A stretch of 64,000 nucleotides of DNA from Bradysia coprophila (taxonomy: Eukaryota > Arthropoda > Insecta > Diptera > Sciaridae). The position numbers and the translations under genes were made by a program. Below, piece by piece: positions 11,401 to 21,207 of the stretch; positions within the stretch are counted from its first letter, which is position 1; each line of letters starts with the position of its first letter. The notes beneath the pieces were generated by a model that was not told the DNA's origin, made no database searches, and was given only the letters and a program-made list of their open reading frames with translations. Where the stretch lies: assembly GCF_014529535.1 (NCBI RefSeq), contig NC_050738.1, positions 7,110,140 through 7,174,139 on the forward strand. The letters run 5' to 3'.

Positions 11401-14400
11401 CAAAATGCCACAAAACATACACTTTCCAAATCTGGAATCGGAACGAGCGTCTGAAACAGATGTCGTCCTCTCGAACAGTAAATACGTTTGTTCAAATTGT
11501 TTTTATTGGTTACGGTTGCTATCACAGTGATTGGATTGTTTTGGGTATATTCTAAAATTAGATGCTGAATGACGTCGGACACTCTGCAAGTTGTTAAATT
11601 TAAAGGTAAGGATCAAACTTAACGAAACTGAAATTCATTCATCCGCGCGTGTGAAAATAATGTTTCTTCCTCGGTATCCAAATCCGATTTCCCGATTTTT
11701 CCCGGTATCTATTATTTCAACGTTTCCGAAGTGAAGGAAATCGATTAACGATGGTTTAAAACCCTAAAATCACGAGCAAAGCCAACAAATTCTTTTCTTT
11801 TGATCACCATTGCAGTTCAATGACAAGGCTTTGTTTCTATTTTACTACAAAAGATCTCGATTCGCTTCTCGTTGTATGTTCACTAATCCGATTTTCTGTT
11901 TTTTTTTGTGGTAATTTTTCGTTTTTTGGTCATTTCCCGATCTTTGGTAATTTTCCCATTTCTAGTCATTTCCCGATTTCTGATCATTTCTCCCTATTTC
12001 TAGTCATTTCCAGATTTCTGGTCATTTCCCGATCTTTGGTAATTTTCCCATTTCTAGTCATTTCCCGATTTCTGATCATTTCCCGATTTCTACTCATTTT
12101 CTCTAGTCATCTTCTCTCGATTTCTAGTCATCTCTCGATTTCTAGTCATCTCTCGATTTCTAGTCATCTATCAATTTCTAGTCATCTCTCGATTTCTAGA
12201 CATCTCCCTATTTCTAGTCATTTCCAGATTTCTGGTCATTTCCCGTTCTTTGGTAATTTTCCCATTTCTAGTCATTTCCCGATTTCTATCTATTTTCCAA
12301 TTTCTAGTCACTTCTCGATTTCTGATCATCTCTCGATCATTTTCCTATCTCCAGTCATTTTCCGTTTTTTGGTCATTTCCAGATTTCTGGTCATTTCCCC
12401 ACTTCTGATCACTTCCCAATCTCTACTCATTTTCCCATTTCCAGTCATCTCTCGATTTCTAGTCATCTCCCGATTTCTAGTCATCTCCCGATTTCTAGTC
12501 ATCTCTCGATTTCTAGACATCTCCCTATTTCTAGTCATTTCCAGATTTCTGGTCATTTCCCGTTCTTTGGTAATTTTCCCATTTCTAGTCATTTCCCGAT
12601 TTCTATCTATTTTCCAATTTCTAGTCACCTCTCGATTTCTGATCATCTCTGGATCATTTTCCTATCTCCAGTCATTTTCCGTTTTTTGGTCATTTCCAGA
12701 TTTCTGGTCATTTCCCCACTTCTGATCACTTCCCAATCTCTACTCATTTTCCCATTTCCAGTCATCTCTCGATTTCTAGTCATCTCTCGATTTCTAGTCA
12801 TCTCTCGATTTCTAGTCATCTCCCGATTTCTAGTCATCTCCCGATTTCTAGTCATCTCTCGATTTCTAGTCATCTCTCGATTTCTAGTCATCTCCCGATT
12901 TCTAGTCATCTCTCGATTTCTAGTCATCTCCCGATTTCTAGTCATTTCCAGATTTCTGGTCATTTCCCGATTTCTATCTATTTTCCAATTTCTAGTCACT
13001 TCTCGATTTCTGATCATCTCTCGATCATTTTCCTATCTCCAGTCATTTGCCGTTTTTTGGTCATTTCCAGATTTCTGGTCATTTCCCCACTTCTGATCAC
13101 TTCCCAATCTCTACTCATTTTCCCATTTCCAGTCATCTCTCGATTTCTAGTCATCTCCCGATTTCTAGTCATCTCCCGATTTCTAGTCATCTCTCGATTT
13201 CTAGACATCTCCCTATTTCTAGTCATTTCCAGATTTCTGGTCATTTCCCGTTCTTTGGTAATTTTCCCATTTCTAGTCATTTCCCGATTTCTATCTATTT
13301 TCCAATTTCTAGTCACCTCTCGATTTCTGATCATCTCTGGATCATTTTCCTATCTCCAGTCATTTTCCGTTTTTTGGTCATTTCCAGATTTCTGGTCATT
13401 TCCCCACTTCTGATCACTTCCCAATCTCTACTCATTTTCCCATTTCCAGTCATCTCTCGATTTCTAGTCATCTCTCGATTTCTAGTCATCTCTCGATTTC
13501 TAGTCATCTCCCGATTTCTAGTCATCTCCCGATTTCTAGTCATCTCTCGATTTCTAGTCATCTCTCGATTTCTAGTCATCTCCCGATTTCTAGTCATCTC
13601 TCGATTTCTAGTCATCTCCCGATTTCTAGTCATTTCCAGATTTCTGGTCATTTCCCGATTTCTATCTATTTTCCAATTTCTAGTCACTTCTCGATTTCTG
13701 ATCATCTCTCGATCATTTTCCTATCTCCAGTCATTTTCCGTTTTTTGGTCATTTCCAGATTTCTGGTCATTTCCCCACTTCTGATCACTTCCCAATCTCT
13801 ACTCATTTTCCCATTTCCAGTCATCTCTCGATTTCTAGTCATCTCCCGATTTCTAGTCATCTCCCGATTTCTAGTCATCTCTCGATTTCTAGACATCTCC
13901 CTATTTCTAGTCATTTCCAGATTTCTGGTCATTTCCCGTTCTTTGGTAATTTTCCCATTTCTAGTCATTTCCCGATTTCTATCTATTTTCCAATTTCTAG
14001 TCACCTCTCGATTTCTGATCATCTCTCGATCATTTTCCTATCTCCAGTCATTTTCCGTTTTTTGGTCATTTCCAGATTTCTGGTCATTTCCCGACTTCTG
14101 ATCACTTCCCAATCTCTACTCATTTTCCCATTTCCAGTCATCTCTCGATTTCTAGTCATCTCTCGATTTCTGGTCATTTCCTGATTTCCGGTCATTTTGC
14201 GATTTTTGATCATGTTCCCATTTCTGGATTTCTGATCATTTAACGATTTCTACTAATTTTCACATTTCTAGTCATTTCCTGAATTTTCTTCCTTTCATCA
14301 TTCCCGGTATCCGGTTTTTCTGCAAAACAATTTCCAGGACACCAAGAATACACATTATTTGCACACGCGTATTCATGTTACCGATTGTAGTAATCTCCGT

Positions 14401-16663
14401 CCTGAGAATTTTCAGCAGCAATTTGGGTTAATGTATCCAGATTGTCCAGTACCAATATGGACGGAGCGCTCATCATACATGAGGTGAATAACAGTTTAAG
14501 GTCTTTTTGAATGGACTCGGGCTGAGATATCATTTAGTTATCAATTTCGATTGCAAGAACCTACTCAATTTGAAGCAGCTTCTTACCTTACGTCCTTTAT
14601 TTCGCGAACAGAAGAACACTTCCGAATGACAATAAAACGGATTCTTCGACAATGACTCAAGTATTTCCTTGCAAATGGTTGATTTACCCGAATTCTGTTG
14701 GCCTGAAACACCAAGACGATGATAATGACGCATGAACAATTGGTAAGAAAGCAAAATTCTTACCGGAAATCAATATGTTCCCCATTCTCCAAAGACAGTT
14801 CCGATCGTCCAGACACAAATTGATTTTAATTTGCTCGACACAATTCTCAACGATCTTCTCAAACTTCTCAAGACGAGCCCGATGATGTCCATTCTCAATG
14901 CCATTAGTAATTGTTTCGCTGCCTAACAGACTGGACAAGTCTTTCACCTGGTCCGCGCAAGCGATTTTACATTCCTTCAATATTGCCGAGTCCAACAAGC
15001 AGTATTTGAATGTGTCGGGAAAAATGCTTGCCGTGACCACCACATCGTCCTTCAACTTAACGATTTGACCCTGATTGATCAGCAGCGGATACAGCGACGT
15101 ATTATCCAAAATGTGTTGCTTGAAGCGTTCCTCAATATCGCGAACCTGTTTGAAGTTCACCGCTTTCGACGGAAACAGTTCGATGCGATCGATGAAATTC
15201 AACACCGTCGCCTTCGGTTTCAGTGTAATCCGATCGAATTGCTTCAGACCGAGTTTCGTCATTAAAATGTCATTCATTTCGATGGTGGGATAGATGTTTT
15301 GCGGGAAGGTTTCATTCGTGCCGATGATCTTTACGTTCACATAATATTCCTTGTCGTTGTCGGTTTGCAGGACATGCACCTGGTCAATGTCCAATAGATC
15401 GGGAAGATTGTGTCGCGTTAGATACAGATCGCACATCTGCGACTCATTCCACTTGCTGCTGACGATTCGAAAATGGAATCGTTTGTTGTTCTGTGACTTA
15501 ACGCTCTCGATCAGTCTCTGCAGTTTGCAAAGCTTGGCATCGCGCTGCACCAGTTTATTGTCCCGATGATGCTGAATTTCCGCGAGCATATTGGAATTGA
15601 TGGGTTGAATTTTGTCGATGATTTGTTGTGTGGTTAACGTTTTGATGTCATTCGATTTGGCAATTGCGTGCTTATAGGGAGCAACAATCACTTCAGTATT
15701 GTTGGCTAATCGACCGAATGACGTGTTTGGTTTGAGGCGATCTAGAAGTGTGAGTGAACCGTTATTTTAAGATGAACGTGACGTCAATTGAAAATTTGTA
15801 TTTTTCTACCGATTCTCAGTGTTATCGACATCGCCCGATTTATCCAAACGACTAAATTCTGTCCGCTGTTCACTATTTTTGTTTGATCGAGTAACGTTGA
15901 TTGTATTCGGTAGCTACTGACTTCCTGCAGAAATATTTACAGTGAGTCGGTGGCAACCCAATTGGAAGCCAGTGACTTACCAGCATTTCCCAATCTTTCT
16001 GTGACTGAGCCGTCACGCACAGCGAGTCTAACACTGTCACATCTTGAACTAAGGAACATTTGACCAGACTGCCTTCTTTGAGACCTGCATTCAACGAAAG
16101 AAGAACGTTAACATTTGCAACACGAAAACTTTCTCCTTGACAAAAATTCAGATTTCTAAAATTGTCCAAGGTAGAATGAATGGAGTGCTGGCCGTTCATC
16201 GATTCTTTATTGAAAAAATCTCGCATAAATATTCATGAGAATGAAATTCGAAGCAAAAAAATTCTATTTTTAGAATAACAAGACGCACAATAAACCACTC
16301 ACCGATAGATTTTGCCACAGTTGAATTTATGCCAATTTCCGTGTCGGTTATGCTGCTACCGTATGGAGCCCAGGATACATGATGGACACCGCTATGGTAC
16401 GACATGCACAGGCAACCATTCTCCTGAAAGTAAACAAGAACACTGTATTGGTCAACGGGAGCGCACAGTCTGTATTTGGATGTAATGTTGTTCGCTCAAT
16501 TGACGAATTTCTTGAGGTTAAAAAACTTGTAAACTTTGGACAACATTTTCGTATCAAATAAAATTCTTACGTAGTTTTGTACAGTTCGAAAATAACTCTC
16601 CGGTAGTAGGACGGTGTTGTTCTTTATTGGTTTGAACACAACAAATAGATTTCTTTGAAACAT
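8478..16663 (-). CDS. PEX1: Peroxisome biogenesis AAA ATPase PEX1, 14 exons, 989 aa
   Basis: Together with PEX6, PEX1 forms the hexameric motor that pulls ubiquitinated PEX5 receptor from the peroxisomal membrane. Exons: 16571-16663, 16303-16423, 15981-16084, 15810-15924, 14764-15741, 14587-14702, 14382-14521, 11421-11583, 11215-11365, 10895-11152, 10641-10833, 10215-10578, 8641-8744, 8478-8547. All have GT-AG introns and sum to exactly 990 codons, close to insect PEX1 length. The start [16 protein letters not shown] leads into the PEX1 N-domain (about 1-160: [25 protein letters not shown]). D1 has Walker [10 protein letters not shown] (471-479) and Walker B ILVLDNLD (531-538), which lacks the catalytic Glu, as is usual for PEX1 D1. 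D2 has GPPGTGKT (744-751), VLFFDE (799-804) and [12 protein letters not shown]. The usual RPGRLD reads RSGRLD here. The C-terminus ends FVAKRATLA. Intron 7 holds a large minisatellite. The gene is divergent from NAXD. Confidence 0.97.
8875..9232. repeat. TIR element in PEX1 intron 12
   Basis: The two ends (from ACTGACAAGAAAAAAGAG at about 8877 and the mirror of CTCCTTTTTCTTGTGTAAGT near 9212-9232) are inverted copies over about 50 bp, including CTTACCTGTTGCAGGAAACT on the left. The interior repeats short words such as CGGTAATTT and ACCGAATTT. No target duplication is obvious. It lies wholly within intron 12 of PEX1 and has no convincing protein. Confidence 0.65.
9300..9570. repeat. Degenerate AGGTCAGGT/ACCTGA word repeat in PEX1 intron 12
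   Basis: Short words of the type TCAGGT, ATCTGACCTGA and CAGGTCAGGT recur in both orientations without a fixed period. It looks like a decayed simple-sequence tract. AGGTCA is also a nuclear-receptor half-site, but the density is better explained by the repeat. Confidence 0.5.
11905..14285. repeat. 18-bp minisatellite with 688-bp higher-order period in PEX1 intron 7
   Basis: The base unit is 18 bp (GATTTCTAGTCATCTCYC with T/C and A/G variants). It repeats with local variants such as TTTGGTAATTTTCC and GATTTCTATCTATTTTCC. Landmarks recur 688 bp apart (for example blocks starting near 12326, 13014 and 13702, and 12643 and 13331), each made of a 317-bp and a 371-bp half, so whole blocks have been duplicated almost unchanged. 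Because 18 is divisible by three, long frames stay open on both strands (FLVISR on plus, EMTRNR on minus). These frames lie in an intron, lack codon-type variation and are not genes. Confidence 0.95.
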
Positions 16664-17115
16664 TTTGTGAATGAAATTGTTAAGCGCAGAACAGAACTCA
16701 AGATAATAAAAGTAAATGTAAAGAAAGAAATGATTAGTGACAGCATTGACACTTCAAGTTTTGACAGTCACTTGACGGAAGGAAAAACCTATGAAATCGA
16801 ATACCAGATGTCGGTGTGGCACCGAATCCCGCGAAGACCACGAACTCCAGATTTTTCTTTGTTAAATTTTTCTCCTACAAAACCTTCGTTGACTCTGCTG
16901 ATTTAGGAAATTATTTATTTTTAGAGAATAGTAACAGGCTGTTACTAACAGCTCATAACATAATCATGGTCTCGTAAATTCCATTGAAATGATTGAGAAG
17001 TACACAATATTATTGCTTACTGGGGCACAGGACAGTTCAGAATGAGACACAGTGTCATTGTGTGCACTGATGTCACTGATGTCATTTTAGTGTAATAACA
17101 ACAACAACAGTTCCA
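16664..17115. promoter_or_regulatory. Shared 452-bp region between divergent PEX1 and NAXD
   Basis: The PEX1 start codon (minus, 16661-16663) and the upstream NAXD start (plus, 17116) point away from each other across this gap, so both promoters must lie here unless further upstream exons exist. No TATA box stands out. A TGTCATTGTG / TGATGTCACTGATGTCAT cluster at about 17050-17085 could be protein-binding, but this is only a pattern. An 83-codon plus-strand frame at 16655-16906 overlaps PEX1 exon 1 and is judged spurious. Confidence 0.6.
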
Positions 17116-18215
17116 ATGAAAATATTATCAGGTCTCGTATCAATCCTCACAATTTCTAACATCAGGTAAATTTGTCGTAATCAAATAGATCGTCTGAACG
17201 TCTGGTGTCCACAATGTGTAACAACGACTGACCTTCTGACTTAAATTACACCAATTAGATTGACTGTTGCTAAAGAAATGTCAACAACAGCGGCACTAAC
17301 AGATAATGGTATAATGGAACAAGTAAGGGAAATCGTACCAAAACTATCTAATGATAGACACAAGGGGCAAGCTGGACGAATAGGAATTGTAGGTGGTTCA
17401 AAGGAATATACAGGTACACTATTGACTGTCTACATCATTTGAATGCTCATTATGATGCGTATCCAGGGGCCACATATTTCTCTGCAATATCTGCACTGAA
17501 AGTCGGTGCAGATTTGGTCCATGTATTTTGCACAAAAGCTGCAGCTCCGGTCATTAAAAGCTACAGTCCAGAACCGATTGTTCATCCGCTATTAGATTCA
17601 GAGAATGCTGTCAAAGAAATTGAACCGTGGCTAGACCGGCTACATGTCATATTAATTGGTCCTGGCTTGGGACGGGAACCTGAAACTTTGGCAACGGTTG
17701 CTGAGTTGGTCAAACTCTGTAGGCGATTGAACAAACCTTTAGTGTTCGATGCCGACGGACTGTGGTTGATTAGTCAAGATAAAAGTTTAATTCGCGATTA
17801 TCCCAGAGCAATACTGACACCGAATGTTGCCGAATTCACGAGACTATTCGGTGATGAAGTTGATGCAAAGATGAAGGACCTGGGTAGAGATATCACGATC
17901 GTTGAGAAAGGTTTCAAAGATCGCATTTACAATTCGACAAATGGTGCCGTTCCATATGAATGTCCGTCAGGTGGATCGGGTAGACGTTGTGGAGGCCAAG
18001 GTGATTTGATGTCTGGTGCTGTTGCAACCTTTTACCATTGGTCACTGGACGCGAAACATTCGAACGCAGCATTCCTGGCCAGTTATGGTGGAGGTTTTCT
18101 AACCAAAAAGTGTAACGAGTATGCGTTCGCCTTAAAAGGTCGCAGTATGACAACGTCTGATATGATTGAACAAATACACAGAGTTTTTGATGAGTTTTTT
18201 GAGAATAAAGACTGA
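17116..18215 (+). CDS. NAXD: ATP-dependent (S)-NAD(P)H-hydrate dehydratase NAXD, 317 aa
   Basis: NAXD uses ATP to dehydrate S-NAD(P)HX and so repairs hydrated, inactive NADH and NADPH. Exons: 17116-17165, 17259-17413, 17467-18215; the introns are 93 and 53 bp, GT-AG, and the frame is kept. The ribokinase-like (YjeF C-terminal) domain covers about residues 37-312. Visible family motifs are HKGQAGRIGIVGGSKEYTG (51-69), SALKVGADLVHVF, GPGLG (133-137), VFDADGLWLI (161-170), ILTPN and the catalytic GGQGDLMSG (244-252, Asp248). The core from ATG 17278 is certain. The first exon adds MKILSGLVSILTISNIR, a short hydrophobic leader fitting the ER or mitochondrial leaders known for animal NAXD, but it rests on splice logic alone. 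Use of the 17278 start would give a 294-aa cytosolic form. Confidence 0.95.
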
Positions 18216-19076
18216 TAACGAGAATAGTTAGTGTCTTGTAAGTGGAAGCTTTCTTCTAAAAAGATTTATTTTTAGTTATCTGCGAAGAAAATTAGAATTC
18301 GGGAATTGAAGAAAACGTTTTTCCGGTTGTGTGCCGTCTATAGTCTCGATTTTAATCATCAATTAATTACAACTTTTCAAATTGATAAAAATGTAATTAA
18401 GTAATTGTATCAGCGAATAAAAGCATTTGGTGAGGTGTCCATTATATAAACGACTCGTACGACGTTAACAACAAATTCCCCAAAACAAACATGTTTGCAG
18501 CAACGCACTTCAAGCATGAGTGGTACCCTAAATAGAGTACCGAAACAGGACAGTGTATCCAACAAATATTCACATTGTAAAAAATGCTCATGCAGCAAAG
18601 TACTCTGATTGACAGCTGTCTTTAGAAGCACTTTTGCTTCAAGTGCGTTGCTTGTAGATTTTACGTTTTGTGGAAATTTCAGTGATCGATCAGAGCTATG
18701 ATCTAAATAAGATGATTCTGTCATGTCGGTGTAAGCAGCACATACACAAATCAAAAACAAATTTTACCCAAAAGCACTATTTTGCTCACAAAGTGAAAAA
18801 TGAAGGTCTCGAAACAACATAACGTTGCTTGATGGAACAGAAGTTACTCATACTGTGGTGAGCCAACAGTTCCATTTTCGAATAGTCAGCATACAAAGTC
18901 GCAAGTATGTCGTCCGACAGTGTTGCCAAGCACAAGGTAAATATTTGTGCGTTACATTCCTATGAATATTCTGATGTTGCAAATAAACGCTTTGACTTTC
19001 GTGGACATAGTTACACTCGAAAGATCAAGGAAAGTATACTCTATAGATATGGTCTAATGTCAAAATTTGTATGCAG
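18216..19076. other. NAXD 3' region and intergenic DNA
   Basis: The likely NAXD poly(A) signal is an AATAAA at 18415-18420. A minus-strand 116-codon frame (18410-18760) begins with a hydrophobic MFLICVCAAYT but has no recognised domain and overlaps the NAXD poly(A) site. I do not call it a gene. Confidence 0.45.
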
Positions 19077-19176
19077 CGGAGGAAATAGCGAGTTCATATA
19101 AACCAAAGAAACTCACCTTTCAATGATTTTCATTGAAAGATGAGTTTTTTTTAACATGAAATCGCTATTTCCTCCG
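19077..19176. repeat. 100-bp foldback (imperfect palindrome)
   Basis: CGGAGGAAATAGCGAGTTCA on the left is mirrored by an imperfect TGAAATCGCTATTTCCTCCG on the right. The inner arms AACTCACCTTTCAATGA / TCATTGAAAGATGAGTT meet almost at the centre. The whole segment would form one long hairpin. It is probably a small foldback element. Confidence 0.75.
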
Positions 19177-19290
19177 GTTTGTATGGAAAGACCATGCCTG
19201 GTTTGTACCTTCATTGCAAAAGATGGCATATTGTAGAATACACAGCAATTATTCGTCACTAGCAAATTTTTGGCAGTTTTAAGGGCTGCT

Positions 19291-19396
19291 AGGAATTTCG
19301 CGCCGCGGTATTTACAATAATTGACAAAATGACACATTTTGTATAAGGAAAATGTCACTTTGTGGGTTATTGTGAATGACACAGCGCGAAATTCCT
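19291..19396. repeat. 106-bp TIR/foldback element
   Basis: The termini AGGAATTTCGCGC / GCGCGAAATTCCT are perfect 13-bp inverted repeats. The pairing continues imperfectly inward through TTTACAATAATTGACAAAATG and its mirror around TGTCACTTTGTGGGTTATTG. There is no coding capacity and no clear target duplication. Confidence 0.75.
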
Positions 19397-19728
19397 CAAC
19401 ACCGAAGAAGGCTAACCATATCGCAAACATGGGTAGATGTATCATAGGGATAGATGGTGAACTTTGACAGTTGTTACTTAACGAAAAACAATTGCCTTAC
19501 GCACCCTTGGTAATTGTTCGGTGACGATTAGTATCAGTGCTACAATGTCATCTCTCGAGTATAACTATGTTCGTCGACTACAACCTTGCTCTTTCAGTGA
19601 TATGAATTACGGAGTCTATTATGTAGGACCACGTTAGCAATACCGGTTTTTCGTAATTGTTGAAAGTAAAGTGTTGCAAATTCTAAATTGAATAAACCGT
19701 GTGACGGGCTTGAAAAATAGTAATTTAT

Positions 19729-19819
19729 GCAACAAGTTGCGAAAAGTGGTTGTTTTTGTCACTAAATGCGAAAATATACACTTCGTGTGACAAAAACAAC
19801 GACTTTCGCAACTTGTTGC
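19729..19819. repeat. 91-bp foldback with about 33-bp arms
   Basis: GCAACAAGTTGCGAAAAGT..TTGTTTTTGTCAC on the left is mirrored by GTGACAAAAACAAC..ACTTTCGCAACTTGTTGC on the right, with one or two mismatches and a loop of about 24 bp. The left flank (19640-19700) and right flank contain further fragments of the words GTTGCAAA and TTTTTGTCACTA, suggesting nested or repeated insertions. Confidence 0.8.
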
Positions 19820-21207
19820 ATATACGTGACGTTTTTCAGCAATTTCGTCGCAAGATAACTTTTTTATGAATAACTTCATTGGTACGTCAATGTACTTTTC
19901 ATCACTATTGACAAAATGTTATAAGGGAATCGTTTTTGTCACTAGTGACACAAAGTACATGACTAATTGAAATAATGCAAAGTGATAATTTTGAGACGAA
20001 ATTGCACAAATTCAAATTATGTGACACAATCAGAACACCATCTAGTTTTCAATTCGGACCTGAGCATACGGTAGCTACGGTGACTACCGCTACCAATACA
20101 GTAGTATGGGGGACGTTTTATTGTGACATTTCAAATCAAAACATATCGCTCGTCGTATCGTACATTAGGCAATGGATTTTAAAATTGTATTAAAATTAGG
20201 TTGAGCCAGTGTGCAATATAATCGGTTAATCGGCTGAGTCGACAAAACTTTTAGTGATGATACAGAAACTCATTCGGTAAGGAAATAGCACTTCGCTACC
20301 TGTAATTATAAAAGTGCGTGAGGCGGTTTGTTTGACAACAAAATAACACGTAGACGAGAAAATGAAGTATCGTTGTCATTGTGAGTGATATTATAGTAAG
20401 AAATCGAATGTATCTGTGCTCTGAGCAAGTTTTTTTTTAATCTAGTTAATTCAACTAATTAAAAGTAGAAAAGAAACTGGTTCGCGGTCGTATACCTTAT
20501 GATCAAATATTCATTCACCAGTACCTATATGTTGTACTTACATACAAACTCCATGACAACAACTGATAAGCGGAATAAATGAATATTTTATCAATAAGTT
20601 TTTCTAAAAGTAACACTTGACTAAAATTGCCACACCAAAAAAATGTTTGCCACAAGTAAATTTTCGGAAACGAGTGCACATTTTGTAGGTATACCCTAAG
20701 ATTCCGGCGTGAATACGTATAAGATGTTCACTAAGTTTAAGATAAATGAATGAATTGGGTTAACGGTAATTGGTTTTCTTCAATGAATTCCCATTGTTTA
20801 CTATTCCGACATCTCGTAAATTTGATCCGTAGATACTAATCCTAATGTTGATTTCAAATAATTTTTGTTTGCGCAAATGGTTCTGAAAAAACATCAAATT
20901 ACAAGAGAGTGTCGGAGGAGTATCGACATTGCTGTTTTCTCGCAAATATCGAACAATATCGACGTAGGTCAGGGTAGACGAACTGTCGGTAAATATAACC
21001 ATCCGCAACACCTTCACATTATTATTTTTTTGGGTTTTCTTTCATTTTATTACTCGTAAAATACGTCTGCGATATGATTACGTCGTTATCAGCACTGGTG
21101 ACATTTGATCGTTTTGTGTGTTTTCCAAATATTTATTCGATTCATATCCACGTCAGTTCGATTTTTAAAAAAAATTATTCAATTTTCTTGCCAACCAGAG
21201 ATTCACG
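19820..21207. other. Upstream region of the GalNAc-transferase gene, candidate promoter
   Basis: A TATA-like ATTATAAAAG lies at about 20305-20314. A possible non-coding first exon could end at a GTGAGT near 20381. A pyrimidine-rich acceptor-like sequence ending CCAACCAG sits about 10 bp before the ATG at 21208, so a 5'-UTR intron is plausible. This is inference only. The rest shows no gene. Confidence 0.3.

Noticed and set aside
11820..14213. Long open frames (FLVISR repeats on plus, EMTRNR repeats on minus, up to 301 codons)
   Set aside because: They are the 18-bp minisatellite read in frame, lie inside a PEX1 intron and are open on both strands at once.
15065..15569. Plus-strand frames of 66-72 codons
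   Set aside because: They are antisense shadows of PEX1 exon 5.
16655..16906. 83-codon plus-strand frame overlapping PEX1 exon 1
   Set aside because: It is antisense to a well-supported coding exon and runs through the promoter gap, with no motif.
17260..17262. TTG at 17260 as the NAXD start
   Set aside because: It is an in-frame leucine codon just after the splice acceptor at 17257-17258. The real start is ATG 17116 or ATG 17278.
18410..18760. 116-codon minus-strand frame with a hydrophobic start
   Set aside because: It overlaps the NAXD poly(A) signal, has no recognisable domain and no supporting splice or promoter features.
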